Counted from the first letter of the stretch, positions 1 to 9,039 are shown. The stretch: DNA of 64,000 bases from Dysgonomonas sp. BGC7 (GCF_001261735.1 NZ_CVRP01000010.1:331560-395559); one strand, 5' to 3'. Numbers and translations: made by a program. The notes: generated from the letters alone by a model not told the origin.

Positions 1-36
1 TCAATATACTTATACATAGTTTATTATTTACTTATA

Positions 37-1338
37 TTATTTTTCATCATCATAACCTGTGGCTTTAGCCTTCCATGCCATTGCAAACACAAGAGTTCCT
101 ATTATTCCGGCAGCAATGAGAACAAGGAAAGACTTATCCCATCCGTATGTCTGTACCAAATAACCGAAGCCCAATCCGGAAACAGCTGTACTCGCATAGC
201 CAAACAGACCGGTAAAACCTGCCGCTGTTGCAGCAGCTCTCTTTGTAGCCAAGTTAGAAGCGGCAATACCTATCAGTGCCTGCGGGCCATAAATGCAAAA
301 ACCTGCACCCATCAATACTGCTGTAGCAAGCCACATTGGAGGATGTTGCAATTCCCAAAAGACAAAGACAAACAAAGAGGCTAATGCCATACAGATAAGA
401 CAAACCCGAGGACCACGACCTCCAAAAAACTTGTCTGTAGCCCAGCCGGCAATCAACATTCCGGTTATTCCTGCAATTTCGAATGCTGCAACCATCCATC
501 CTGCATGGTGTAACGATACTCCTTTCCACTGGCTCAACAAGGTAGGACCCCAGTCCAGAACTGCAAAACGAACAATATATACAAAGAAGTTGGCTACGCC
601 TAATATCCATATATATGGATTTTTAAATACTTTATTTCGAACAAACTCCTTATATTCTTTCGACTTACGGTCTTCATCATTAGCCTTGTCATCTCCCATC
701 GAAATTTCAGGTAGTCCGACAGAACGAGGCGTATCACGAAGAGTGAACCACAAGAATACAGCTCCTAATAGAGCTATTGCAGAGGGTACGAAAAAGCACC
801 AACGCCAACCCAACGAAACTATATATCCGCACACAATTACAACTAATCCTGCACCTATAGAATGAGAAGTATTCCATACAGACATTTTAGTAGCCAATTG
901 ATGTGGAGGTATCCAGTGTGTCAACAAGCGTACACATGGAGGAAATCCCATCCCTTGAAACCATCCGTTAAACATCCAGACAATTCCAAACATCAATACA
1001 CTGGAACCAAAACCAAATAAAACATTACAAACAGCACACAATACCAATCCTGTGACCATAAAATAACGAGAATTAAATCTATCGCCTAATATGCCATTTG
1101 CAAAACGAGAAAGACCGTAAATGAGACCGTGCAATGTAAGGAATATACCTAGATCAGTTTTCGTTATTCCAAGATCCGCTTCCATGCCGGGCATAGCCAT
1201 ACTCAGATTTTTTCGGACGAAATAAAACATGGCATATCCTATCATTGTGGCAATAATAGTACGAGTTTGCCAATATTTAAACCGCTTAGCGGTCTCTGGC
1301 TTCATAGTCAGGTACGATTCTTGTGAATCAGTGTTCAT
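37..1338 (-). CDS. MFS organophosphate:phosphate antiporter (GlpT/UhpT family)
   Basis: 433 residues, the usual length for the OPA branch of the major facilitator superfamily. About twelve hydrophobic segments are visible, with a hydrophilic central loop around residues 205-235. The N-terminus (KYWQTRTIIATMIGYAMFYF, then VRKNLSMAMP) is typical of glycerol-3-phosphate and hexose-phosphate transporters, where the conserved Arg binds the phosphate. The likely role is inner-membrane exchange of a sugar phosphate or glycerol-3-phosphate for inorganic phosphate; the exact substrate cannot be read. Residue 12 is an alternative Met start. The gene stands alone and is divergent from the nitrite channel gene, with a -7 box at 1387-1394. 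Confidence 0.85.
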   Translation of the reverse strand: MNTDSQESYLTMKPETAKRFKYWQTRTIIATMIGYAMFYFVRKNLSMAMPGMEADLGITKTDLGIFLTLHGLIYGLSRFANGILGDRFNSRYFMVTGLVLCAVCNVLFGFGSSVLMFGIVWMFNGWFQGMGFPPCVRLLTHWIPPHQLATKMSVWNTSHSIGAGLVVIVCGYIVSLGWRWCFFVPSAIALLGAVFLWFTLRDTPRSVGLPEISMGDDKANDEDRKSKEYKEFVRNKVFKNPYIWILGVANFFVYIVRFAVLDWGPTLLSQWKGVSLHHAGWMVAAFEIAGITGMLIAGWATDKFFGGRGPRVCLICMALASLFVFVFWELQHPPMWLATAVLMGAGFCIYGPQALIGIAASNLATKRAAATAAGFTGLFGYASTAVSGLGFGYLVQTYGWDKSFLVLIAAGIIGTLVFAMAWKAKATGYDDEK

Positions 1339-1386
1339 AATGGTGTTAGTTTTAAATTAAATATTTCTATTTATTTCGAATAGAAA

Positions 1387-1394
1387 CAAAAATA
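1387..1394 (-). promoter_or_regulatory. -7 box for the OPA antiporter gene
   Basis: On the minus strand this reads TATTTTTG, a match to the Bacteroidetes -7 consensus TAnnTTTG, about 50 bases before the start codon. No good -33 TTG is seen at the right distance. Confidence 0.4.
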
Positions 1395-1479
1395 GTACGT
1401 TTTTACGATATAACGAATACAAAAGAACGAAATAATAATTAAAAACTTTCGATATTATTTTATTTAGTGAATTTCACTT

Positions 1480-1799
1480 CGTATTCCATGACTTATCTGT
1501 AATTAATCTTTATTTAAAACAATTATTTATTCGGTTTCTGCAAAATGTGATTTTAACTAAAACCTGACAAACTTGTACAGTTCTTACCTGTTTTTATAAT
1601 TATTATTAGCCACCCCTCTTGGCTTCGTCTAAGTCTCATCTTTTGGAGAGGCTTATGAGGTGTTCTTCACCCCGTTTATAGATAAAATTTTATAACTCCG
1701 ACAGCGAATCTTTCTCTCACATGATAAAGATATAGTCTCAACTACTGTTTCGCCTTAAGTACTTGATACAAGAACAGGAGAACAAACTGAGGCTATATG
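1480..1799. other. gene-free divergent region with possible leader structure
   Basis: No plausible coding sequence is seen between the two divergent transporter genes. The stretch is locally GC-richer than its flanks around 1610-1680. It can form short stems, for example GGTG/CACC near 1660, and a 9-bp stem (one G-T pair) between 1732-1740 and 1788-1796. It does not match any riboswitch class I know. It lies upstream of the -7 box at 1820, so most of it would not be transcribed from that promoter. Confidence 0.25.
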
Positions 1800-1827
1800 T
1801 TGTAGTCCTATTATTTTATTACCTTTG
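1800..1827 (+). promoter_or_regulatory. promoter for the formate/nitrite channel gene
   Basis: TTG at 1800-1802 and TACCTTTG at 1820-1827 are separated by 17 bases and match the Bacteroidetes -33/-7 pattern. The start codon at 1850 follows by 22 bases, giving a short leader. Confidence 0.55.
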
Positions 1828-1849
1828 TGCGCTAATTTAAAATATAAAA

Positions 1850-2632
1850 ATGAATTACAATAGTCCAAAAGATATAGCTCTACTTTTCTCTGCTACCGGT
1901 ATAAATAAAACAAAAACTCCCATATCCAAATTCATTGTTTTAGCATTCCTTGGAGGTACATTCATTGCATTTGGGGGGCTACTTACTGTTATTGTTGCAG
2001 GAGGTATTCCCGAAATTGGAGCAGGCAATCCCGGACTTATAAAATTCGTAGCCGGAGCATTATTTCCCGTTGGGCTGATAATGGTCTCTGTAGCTGGAGC
2101 AGACCTTTTCACGAGTGACTGTGCAGGAATGGTTTTACCATATATGAGTAAGCAAATCAACTTTAAACTATTAGCTAAAGTCCTCATTATTTCTTATATC
2201 TTCAATTTCATTGGAGCACAGTTTATAGCATATTTCATGGCATACCAAACAGGGCTAATATCTTCAGACCCTTGGATTTCATATCTTCATCATTACAGCG
2301 AAGCTAAAGTAAATCAGGATTTCTACAAAATATTACTAAAAGGCATAGGTGCTAACTGGCTTGTATGCTTAGGCACATGGATGGGTTATGCAGGTAAGGA
2401 TATTATGAGTAAAAGTATAGGAATATGGATTCCTGTTATGCTTTTTGTCACTTTAGGTTTTGAACACTCTATAGCTAATATGTTCTTCATTCCCGCAGCA
2501 ATATATTCCGGTGCCGATATTTCATGGGGTGATTTCATCTTAAATAATCTTACACCTGCCACAATTGGTAATATTATAGGAGGATCAGGTTTTGTGGGTT
2601 GCATCTATTGGTATATATACCTTAAAGATTAG
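1850..2632 (+). CDS. formate/nitrite transporter family (FocA/NirC) channel
   Basis: 260 residues with six hydrophobic segments, matching FNT pentameric anion channels in length and pattern (GGTFIAFGG, the AGADLFTSDC segment after the second helix, NWLVCLGTWMGYAGKD around residue 170, and FEHSIANMFFIP near 205). The NWLVCLG and FEHSIANMF stretches are family hallmarks that include the conserved central His. It is an inner-membrane channel for formate, nitrite or a related monovalent anion. Its position just ahead of the porin-nrfHA block suggests nitrite import to or export from the cytoplasm, but formate remains possible. It has its own promoter, and the Crp/Fnr-like site lies between it and the porin. 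Confidence 0.88.
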   Translation: MNYNSPKDIALLFSATGINKTKTPISKFIVLAFLGGTFIAFGGLLTVIVAGGIPEIGAGNPGLIKFVAGALFPVGLIMVSVAGADLFTSDCAGMVLPYMSKQINFKLLAKVLIISYIFNFIGAQFIAYFMAYQTGLISSDPWISYLHHYSEAKVNQDFYKILLKGIGANWLVCLGTWMGYAGKDIMSKSIGIWIPVMLFVTLGFEHSIANMFFIPAAIYSGADISWGDFILNNLTPATIGNIIGGSGFVGCIYWYIYLKD

Positions 2633-2678
2633 AAAAAGAGCAACAAATACTGTGATTCTTAACACAACATTATAGTGG

Positions 2679-2696
2679 GTGTAACCTATGTTACAC
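2679..2696. promoter_or_regulatory. Crp/Fnr-type operator upstream of the nrf block
   Basis: GTGTAAC-CTAT-GTTACAC is a perfect 7-4-7 palindrome with the spacing of Crp/Fnr-family dimer sites. Its centre is about 98 bases before the transcription start expected from the -7 box at 2772. This suits activation of nitrite respiration under anaerobic or nitrosative conditions. The regulator itself is not in this window. Confidence 0.6.
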
Positions 2697-2771
2697 TTTA
2701 TTTTATCTAAATTTCTTTTTTTTGTATTGTATAACATACTCTTAATTTATGTATAATTAAGATCTATTATT

Positions 2772-2779
2772 TATATTTG
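2772..2779 (+). promoter_or_regulatory. -7 box for the porin-nrf operon
   Basis: TATATTTG matches TAnnTTTG. No TTG is seen at the -33 distance, as expected for an activator-dependent promoter. The start codon chosen for the porin is at 2840. Confidence 0.5.
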
Positions 2780-2839
2780 CCTCACAAGCAAGACTATGAA
2801 GATATTTTTTGTAGAAAAGTTATAACTAACCACATCACT

Positions 2840-3976
2840 ATGAAAAAAGCTATAATTGCATTCTTGTTTTGTATGTCTTTTGGCTTTCTAAGCGCTCAGG
2901 ACAACAATGATCTACTACAAAAGTTAGTCGAAAAAAATGTACTTACACAATCGGAAGCCGATCAACTGAAAAAAGAACAAAAACCAATAATTGCCCAAAC
3001 GGCAGAAAAAGTTCGTAATCTTTTCAACAGCCCATATATCCAGATTGGAGGAAATGGGCAAATGATGTATAAATACACCGATGTTTCGAAAATAAAACAT
3101 GATTTTAAACCTAAAAATCTTTTTATCTCTTTAAACGGAAAAATCAACGATTCTTTCAGATATGGCTTTTTACTTGAATTTACCAATCCTTCGGTTCAGG
3201 AGTTTTGGGGCGAATGGACAGAAGTTCAACAGTTCAATCTAAAATTGGGACAGTTTAAAGTACCTATAACACTAGAAAGTCAATATGTACCTGCCACACT
3301 GGAAACAGTAGCTTATTCTCGTACAATATCTAATTTGTTTGGCTATGCAGGTGAGGACGATGTATTGAATAAACAAAATGGAAAAAACAATTTCGGACGT
3401 GATGCAGGAGTACAGATATCGGGAGAATTGCTTCCGATGAACGATCTCAATCTACTACAATATTCTATCGGTATGTTTCAGGGAATGGGCGTCACTACCG
3501 GAGAAAAAAACAACACAAAAGATTTTGCAGGTACACTTATGCTACAGCCTGTAAAAGGATTGCGTATAGGAGGAGGTGCATACTTCGGACAAGCATCCTA
3601 TAGTCTCGATAAAAATATAGCACCCGAACAAGATCATGTCCGTAACCGATGGATAGCCAGTGCAGACTACAAATCTGATAGATTTTCGGCTCGTACAGAG
3701 TGGATCAAGGCCAATGATGGAGGCATCGACAAAGAAGGACTATACGGCATGGCTTTATATTATCTTGTACCAAAAAAACTGAATGCATTAGTAAAAGCAG
3801 ACTATTATAATGCAAATAAGAAGGTAAATAATGAAGTGATGGACTACACAGTAGGTTTCAACTACTACTTTGCACCATCATGCCGTATACAGCTAAATTA
3901 TACATATTCCGACTTTGCAAAGAAATCAGCACATGATACAAACACTGTATTAGCACAGTTGCAAATAGGTTTTTAG
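2840..3976 (+). CDS. OprO/OprP-like outer-membrane porin
   Basis: 378 residues from the ATG at 2840. The frame stays open 21 codons further upstream, but 2840 puts a clean signal peptide first (MKKAIIAFLFCMSFGFLSAQ). Residues 22-70 form a short charged helix (LVEKNVLTQSEADQL), common in trimeric porins of the phosphate-selective group. The rest alternates as a beta-barrel and ends in aromatic Phe (LAQLQIGF), as outer-membrane barrels do. It probably admits anions such as nitrite to the periplasm for NrfA, an inference from its place as the first gene of the nrf block, 74 bases before nrfH. Phosphate or pyrophosphate are the alternative substrates. Confidence 0.75.
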   Translation: MKKAIIAFLFCMSFGFLSAQDNNDLLQKLVEKNVLTQSEADQLKKEQKPIIAQTAEKVRNLFNSPYIQIGGNGQMMYKYTDVSKIKHDFKPKNLFISLNGKINDSFRYGFLLEFTNPSVQEFWGEWTEVQQFNLKLGQFKVPITLESQYVPATLETVAYSRTISNLFGYAGEDDVLNKQNGKNNFGRDAGVQISGELLPMNDLNLLQYSIGMFQGMGVTTGEKNNTKDFAGTLMLQPVKGLRIGGGAYFGQASYSLDKNIAPEQDHVRNRWIASADYKSDRFSARTEWIKANDGGIDKEGLYGMALYYLVPKKLNALVKADYYNANKKVNNEVMDYTVGFNYYFAPSCRIQLNYTYSDFAKKSAHDTNTVLAQLQIGF

Positions 3977-4050
3977 AGACAATAATATTCAGTCAGCCAA
4001 ATAAAAGGTTTTGACAGATCAACAACTATAAATAGAAAAAAGCGAGTACA

Positions 4051-4632
4051 ATGAAAAAGTTTCTAGGTCGAATACCCCGGCAATTTATACTACCTATTTT
4101 TATAGTGGGGGGTATCATTGTCGGACTTGGAGCATATACAGTGTACATGTCAAGGGCACATTCTTACTTATCGGATGACCCTAGAGCCTGTATTAACTGC
4201 CATATAATGACTCCTTATTATCAGACATGGAACCACAGTTCGCATGCGCAATGGACTACCTGCAACGACTGTCATGTTCCGCAAGACAGCGAGGTAAAGA
4301 AATACGCCTTCAAAGCCATGGATGGCCTCTACCATGCTGCTGTATTCACTCTGAATGCAGAACCTCAGGTAATCAGACCACGCGATGCCAGCTATGGAGT
4401 TATTATGCAAAACTGTATACGCTGTCATACACAGCTGAACACAGAATTTGTAAAAACAGGTATGATAGAATACGTGGATACTAAAAACGGAGCTAATAAA
4501 GCGTGCTGGGATTGCCACACACAGGTACCACATAGCAAAGTGAGCAGCCTTTCGGAATCTCCAAATGCGATAGTACCATTACCGGCATCGCCTGTACCGG
4601 AATGGCTGAAAAAGAAAATGGATAAAAAATAA
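4051..4632 (+). CDS. nrfH: NrfH, tetraheme quinol dehydrogenase subunit of nitrite reductase
   Basis: 193 residues. One N-terminal membrane anchor (about residues 12-33) is followed by four CxxCH heme motifs: CINCH 47-51, CNDCH 71-75, CIRCH 122-126 and CWDCH 152-156. This is the NapC/NirT-type small subunit that takes electrons from menaquinol and passes them to NrfA in the periplasm. The length and four-heme count match the family. It lies 23 bases upstream of nrfA, its standard partner. Maturation needs the Ccs system encoded directly downstream. Confidence 0.95.
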   Translation: MKKFLGRIPRQFILPIFIVGGIIVGLGAYTVYMSRAHSYLSDDPRACINCHIMTPYYQTWNHSSHAQWTTCNDCHVPQDSEVKKYAFKAMDGLYHAAVFTLNAEPQVIRPRDASYGVIMQNCIRCHTQLNTEFVKTGMIEYVDTKNGANKACWDCHTQVPHSKVSSLSESPNAIVPLPASPVPEWLKKKMDKK

Positions 4633-4655
4633 AGTAACTAAAAACCAAATAGATC

Positions 4656-6155
4656 ATGTTTAATAAATTATCAGAAGCTATCAAACGTAAACCGATCATC
4701 GGATGGGGAATTTTCGCCGTAGTGATGATATGTGTTTTTTTACTGGGGCTGTTAGCGGCATCTATCACTGAACGCCGGGCAGAGATTGCCTCTATCTACA
4801 ATAATAAAGTACGAGACATAGAGGGAATAGAACCTAAGAGTGAACTTTGGGGCGAAAACTATCCGAGAGAATATAACACTTGGAAGAAAACAGCCGATAT
4901 GGATTTCAAAAGTAAACATATGGGAAACATGGAAGAAGATGTACTTGCATCGCGTCCCGAAATGGTAGTTCTATGGGCTGGTTATGCTTTCTCTCAAGAC
5001 TACAAAGCCCCTAGAGGACACATGCACGCTCTGGAAGACAATAGAAACACCCTTCGCACAGGATGTCCGGAAACTGATACCGACGGACCACAACCTGCTA
5101 CATGCTGGGCTTGTAAAAGTCCGGATGTACCAAGAATGATGCACGAAGTAGGTATCGAAGAATTTTACAAAACCAAATGGGGAGCATTTGGTTCCGAAAT
5201 TGTAAATCCGGTAGGCTGTGCCAATTGCCACGATCCGAAGACAATGAATCTGACTATAACCCAACCGGCACTAATCCAAGCCTTCGAGCGTCAAGGAAAA
5301 GACATAACACAAGCAACGCCACAGGAAATGCGCTCTTTAGTTTGTGCGCAGTGCCATGTAGAATACTATTTCAAAGGTGACGGCAAATACCTTACTTTCC
5401 CTTGGGACAAAGGCTCTACAGTAGAAGATATGGAAAAATATTACGATGAAATAGAGTTCTCGGATTGGACACACAAATTGAGCCGTGCACCTATGCTAAA
5501 AGCACAGCACCCAGACTACGAAACATTCATGATGGGAACACATGCTCAACGTGGATTATCTTGTGCCGATTGCCATATGCCATATGTAGCTGAAGGTGGA
5601 ATCAAATACTCCGATCATCAGATTATGAGCCCTCTTAAAAATATAGCGAATACCTGTCAGGTATGCCATAGAGATAGTGAAGAAAATCTTCGCAACTATG
5701 TATACGAACGTCAGGACAAAGTATTAGAAATTCGTGACCGTATCGAAAAAGAACTGGCTAAAGCCCATATTATGGCTAAAGCAGCATGGGATAATGGTGC
5801 TACAGACAAAGAAATGGCTGCTACTCTCAAATTGCTTCGTCAGGCGCAATGGCGTTGGGATTTCTCTGTTGCATCTCATGGGGCTTCGTTCCATGCTCCT
5901 ATCGAAACGCAACGTATTATGGCTCACAGTCTGGATAAAACATTGCAAGCACAAATAGAAGTGCAAAAAGTGTTATATACACATGGTATAACAGATGTAA
6001 CTATCCCTGATATTTCTACAAAAGATAAAGCGCAAGCCTATATCGGACTCGATATGAAGACTCTGCAAGCCAACAAAGACAAATGGATCAAAACCGTTGT
6101 ACCGGAATGGCTGAAAAAAGCAAAAGAAAAAGGACGAATCGTTGCTAGTCTGTAA
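4656..6155 (+). CDS. nrfA: NrfA, ammonia-forming pentaheme nitrite reductase
   Basis: 499 residues. The active-site heme has the diagnostic lysine-ligated motif CWACK (150-154). Four normal motifs follow: CANCH 188-192, CAQCH 230-234, CADCH 303-307 and CQVCH 334-338. The sequence between the third and fourth hemes carries the Ca-site and substrate region (KYLTFPW, then QHPDYETFMMGTH). The N-terminal hydrophobic stretch (about 13-36) is an uncleaved anchor or signal. It reduces nitrite to ammonium with six electrons in the periplasm. It ends 104 bases before the cytochrome assembly genes, with a strong hairpin between. Confidence 0.97.
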   Translation: MFNKLSEAIKRKPIIGWGIFAVVMICVFLLGLLAASITERRAEIASIYNNKVRDIEGIEPKSELWGENYPREYNTWKKTADMDFKSKHMGNMEEDVLASRPEMVVLWAGYAFSQDYKAPRGHMHALEDNRNTLRTGCPETDTDGPQPATCWACKSPDVPRMMHEVGIEEFYKTKWGAFGSEIVNPVGCANCHDPKTMNLTITQPALIQAFERQGKDITQATPQEMRSLVCAQCHVEYYFKGDGKYLTFPWDKGSTVEDMEKYYDEIEFSDWTHKLSRAPMLKAQHPDYETFMMGTHAQRGLSCADCHMPYVAEGGIKYSDHQIMSPLKNIANTCQVCHRDSEENLRNYVYERQDKVLEIRDRIEKELAKAHIMAKAAWDNGATDKEMAATLKLLRQAQWRWDFSVASHGASFHAPIETQRIMAHSLDKTLQAQIEVQKVLYTHGITDVTIPDISTKDKAQAYIGLDMKTLQANKDKWIKTVVPEWLKKAKEKGRIVASL

Positions 6156-6190
6156 AGAGCAATAAACTAAATAGAATCATGATTAATTTA

Positions 6191-6230
6191 TAAAAGTGTC
6201 TGATATCAGCAATACTATCAGACACTTTTA
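6191..6230 (+). terminator. 15-bp hairpin between nrfA and ccs genes
   Basis: TAAAAGTGTCTGATA (6191-6205) and its exact reverse complement (6216-6230) enclose a 10-base loop. It starts 35 bases after the nrfA stop and ends 29 bases before the next start. It probably acts as a partial terminator or RNA-end stabiliser that lowers expression of the assembly genes relative to nrfHA. There is no long U tract after it. Confidence 0.7.
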
Positions 6231-6259
6231 TAATAGATACCAATAGCAATGCCCTATAG

Positions 6260-7504
6260 ATGAAAGAAGATAAACCAAAAATGTGGCAATTCCCTTGGCG
6301 ATATAGAGAAAGTATATCCATAGTAGCTGGAGTAATTATTATAGGACTTATCCTCCAATTATTGGTAGGTAAGTTCAATTTCTTGCTGTTCGCCTCTCCT
6401 GTAAATCTGATAATAGGAGGATTGATACTCCTATTCCTTGTTCTATTTTCATTCGTGCGAAACAATCCTATCTATCAATGGTTTTCAGGTGTTCCTTTTG
6501 CTGTAACGCTTATCGGAGGCCTGCTGATACTGGGTATCATCATGGGATTAATACCACAGATGCTTCGTCTCGACCCACACGACAATTCTGTAATTACCCG
6601 TATAGGATTCAAACAGGTAACCAGTTCGTGGGCATTTGTCCTAGTTTACTTCCTTACATTACTGTCTTTAGGAACATTGATTGTAAGAAGACTTCTGGCA
6701 TTTAATATAAAAGATTACGCTTTTTATTTCAACCACATAGGGCTTTGGATTCTTCTGTTTGCAGCTGGACTTGGAGCAGCAGATATGAAACGATACGTGA
6801 TGCACGTACGCGAAGGTGAAGTAGAATGGCGTGTATATAACGACAATGGAGATGTTTTGGAGCTTCCGATAGCCATTCAGTTAAACGATTTTGTACTCGA
6901 AGAATATCCTCCTAAACTGGCCATCATAGACAGAAGTACAGGAGAACCACAACCAATATCAAAGCCTGATTATTTTCAGATAGACGAAAACCGTCCCAAT
7001 GGTAAGTTGTATAACTGGAATATCACAATAGAAGAATATATACATGATGCCATACGTAAGAATGACAGCACATACCACTATATGCCAATGCCCGGATCGT
7101 CTCCTGCGGCAAAGGTAAAAGCAAACTTAAACGGTAAAATAAGTGAAGGATGGGTATGTGGAGGCAGTATGGCTCAATTGTATATGACTCTGCCTCTCGA
7201 TTCTCAATATTGCATTGTTATGACTCAGGCCGAGCCTAAGCGGTTTATGTCTGACATAAAAGTATTGACAGAAAATGACAACGAAGCGACAGCCGAGTTA
7301 GAAGTCAATAAGCCTCTTAAGATAGGTAATTGGATGATTTACCAATACGGCTACGATAATCAGGCGGGCAAAGCTTCATCATACAGCAGTTTCGAGTTAG
7401 TCTACGATCCCTGGATAATTCCTGTATATATAGGAATTATCATGTTGGCAACAGGATCGGTTTGTTTATTATGGTCGGGAAATAAAAAGAGGAGGAAAAG
7501 CTAA
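6260..7504 (+). CDS. ResB/Ccs1-like cytochrome c assembly protein
   Basis: 414 residues. Hydrophobic segments sit near residues 12-34, 43-63, 74-96, 120-145 and 158-172. A long periplasmic domain (about 175-375) follows, then a final membrane helix near 380-402 and a basic tail (GNKKRRKS). This is the ResB/Ccs1 layout. The protein works with CcsA to deliver heme and ligate it to reduced CxxCH motifs in the periplasm. The stop overlaps the start of the next gene by one base (TAATG), so the two are translationally coupled. Its place after nrfHA, which together need nine hemes, fits a dedicated maturation system. Confidence 0.85.
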   Translation: MKEDKPKMWQFPWRYRESISIVAGVIIIGLILQLLVGKFNFLLFASPVNLIIGGLILLFLVLFSFVRNNPIYQWFSGVPFAVTLIGGLLILGIIMGLIPQMLRLDPHDNSVITRIGFKQVTSSWAFVLVYFLTLLSLGTLIVRRLLAFNIKDYAFYFNHIGLWILLFAAGLGAADMKRYVMHVREGEVEWRVYNDNGDVLELPIAIQLNDFVLEEYPPKLAIIDRSTGEPQPISKPDYFQIDENRPNGKLYNWNITIEEYIHDAIRKNDSTYHYMPMPGSSPAAKVKANLNGKISEGWVCGGSMAQLYMTLPLDSQYCIVMTQAEPKRFMSDIKVLTENDNEATAELEVNKPLKIGNWMIYQYGYDNQAGKASSYSSFELVYDPWIIPVYIGIIMLATGSVCLLWSGNKKRRKS

Positions 7505-8289
7505 TGACATGGAATGAATATCTTTGGTTTGCCATACCTGCAATCATATGCTGGATAAGTGCAGGAATTATGGTTTATAAGTGCAAAAAGAGTATTGTCA
7601 CAGATATTTTGATGATAGCAGGAATCGTAATATTCGCCGCTTTCATCATCGGGCTCTGGTTTGGACAACAGCGTCCTCCCCTGCGCACAATAGGCGAAAC
7701 CCGATTATGGTATTCCTTTTTCCTTGCCACCATAGGCTTCTTTACATATAAGCATTGGAAATACAAATGGCTATTATCTTTTACAGGGCTTGTCGCCTGC
7801 GTATTTGTGTGTATCAATATATTTAAGCCGGAAATACATTCCACTAACCTGATGCCTGCACTGCAAAGTTATTGGTTTGTACCGCACGTAACAGTATATA
7901 TACTCTCCTACTCTATGCTCGGCGCAGCTACAATAGCAGCCTTTATACAGATGAACAAACTGCACAAAAATGCAGCAGACGACAAGCTATATCAGTTTAT
8001 GGACAACATTGTATATGTCGGCTTCGGCTTTCTTATGCTGGGAATGCTAATGGGTGCAGTATGGGCAAAAGAGGCATGGGGACACTACTGGTCGTGGGAT
8101 CCGAAAGAGACTTGGGCTTTTATTACCTCAGCAGCTTACCTTATATACATTCATATGAGGCTGCAAAATGCTCATGCCAAATTCACACTGTGGACTTTAC
8201 CTATAGCATTTATCCTTCTTATGATAACATGGATAGGCGTCAATTATCTGCCTGCAGCACAGAACAGCATACACGTTTATTCGAACTAA
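7504..8289 (+). CDS. ccsA: CcsA/ResC-like heme-handling cytochrome c assembly protein
   Basis: 261 residues, nearly all hydrophobic, with about eight membrane helices. The tryptophan-rich heme-binding WWD motif is visible as WGHYWSWDPKETWAF near residue 192. A His ahead of it (FVPHVTVYILSYS, about 125) and one after it fit the axial heme ligands known in this family. It exports heme and presents it to apocytochromes together with the ResB-like partner. It begins on the stop codon of that gene. Bacteroidetes often fuse the two, but here they are separate. A hairpin terminator follows at 8306-8332. Confidence 0.88.
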   Translation: MTWNEYLWFAIPAIICWISAGIMVYKCKKSIVTDILMIAGIVIFAAFIIGLWFGQQRPPLRTIGETRLWYSFFLATIGFFTYKHWKYKWLLSFTGLVACVFVCINIFKPEIHSTNLMPALQSYWFVPHVTVYILSYSMLGAATIAAFIQMNKLHKNAADDKLYQFMDNIVYVGFGFLMLGMLMGAVWAKEAWGHYWSWDPKETWAFITSAAYLIYIHMRLQNAHAKFTLWTLPIAFILLMITWIGVNYLPAAQNSIHVYSN

Positions 8290-8305
8290 TTTTTATATCT
8301 TCAAT

Positions 8306-8332
8306 GTAGGGGTGAACGCCGTTTTCCCCTAC
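8306..8332 (+). terminator. hairpin terminator after ccsA
   Basis: GTAGGGG (8306-8312) pairs with CCCCTAC (8326-8332) around a 13-base loop, 16 bases after the ccsA stop. The downstream U tract is weak. Confidence 0.5.
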
Positions 8333-8446
8333 GCTGTATTACACCTACATAGATAATTTAGTTATACTTTCTCCACATTTTATCAGTATGTTCTACAATT
8401 ATTTGCCTATAATTACTATATTGAGGCGTTGAAACAAAAAAACGCT

Positions 8447-9001
8447 ATGAAGAAAGTTCTTGTAACCTATGCAGTAAAAGAGGAATTTGATCCAATAACC
8501 CTCAATGGATGTGAGATGAGATATGTACTCACAGGTATTGGCAAAACGATGGCCTCAATGAAACTAACCGAAGCCTTGTGTAAGGAACGTCCCGACATAG
8601 TTCTTAATATAGGAACGGCAGGAACTATCCAACACAATATTGGTGACATATTTGTATGTAGAGAATTTATAGACAGAGACTTTCAGGCTGTAAAGCTTCC
8701 TGGCATAGAGTATCAAATCGGCTTCGACGCAAACGAAAGTGCCAACAATTGGCTGTCGGCACAAGACAAAACAGGAATATGCAGTACAGGCGATAGTTTT
8801 GTTACACAAGCCAAAAACATAGACGAAGATGTGATAGACATGGAAGCTTTTGCGCAGGCTGTTGTATGCAAAGAATTTGGTGTATCGTTCGTAGCTGTGA
8901 AATACATAACCGACATTGTAGGACAAAACTCAGTAAAGCATTGGGAAGAAAAACTCTCTGATGCCCGAATAGGGCTACACGAATGGTTTTCAGGCAAGTA
9001 G
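8447..9001 (+). CDS. small MTA/SAH nucleosidase-like phosphorylase-superfamily protein
   Basis: 184 residues from the ATG at 8447; a TTG six codons upstream is also in frame. The N-terminal beta strand (KKVLVTYAVKEEF), the glycine loop VLTGIGKTMA, NIGTAGTI near residue 58, and the purine-site element VIDMEAFAQA near 132 are nucleosidase/PNP signatures. KYITDIVG matches the usual Asp-containing catalytic strand. It is shorter than the typical 230 residues of MTA/SAH nucleosidase. It probably hydrolyses an adenine or hypoxanthine nucleoside such as methylthioadenosine, S-adenosylhomocysteine or futalosine; which one cannot be told. It stands alone and is convergent with the ACT gene. Confidence 0.7.
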   Translation: MKKVLVTYAVKEEFDPITLNGCEMRYVLTGIGKTMASMKLTEALCKERPDIVLNIGTAGTIQHNIGDIFVCREFIDRDFQAVKLPGIEYQIGFDANESANNWLSAQDKTGICSTGDSFVTQAKNIDEDVIDMEAFAQAVVCKEFGVSFVAVKYITDIVGQNSVKHWEEKLSDARIGLHEWFSGK

Positions 9002-9004
9002 ACA

Positions 9005-9028
9005 CCAGCCTCCTGTTAAGGAGACTGG
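9005..9028. terminator. bidirectional hairpin terminator
   Basis: A 10-bp stem (CCAGCCTCCT with AGGAGACTGG, one C-A mismatch) and a 4-base loop sit between two convergent stop codons at 9001 and 9040. Confidence 0.6.
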
Positions 9029-9039
9029 CTATATGCAAA

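Noticed and set aside
293..865. A 190-codon plus-strand frame inside the OPA transporter gene.
   Set aside because: It is antisense to a clear membrane protein gene and its translation has no domain, signal or composition of a real protein.
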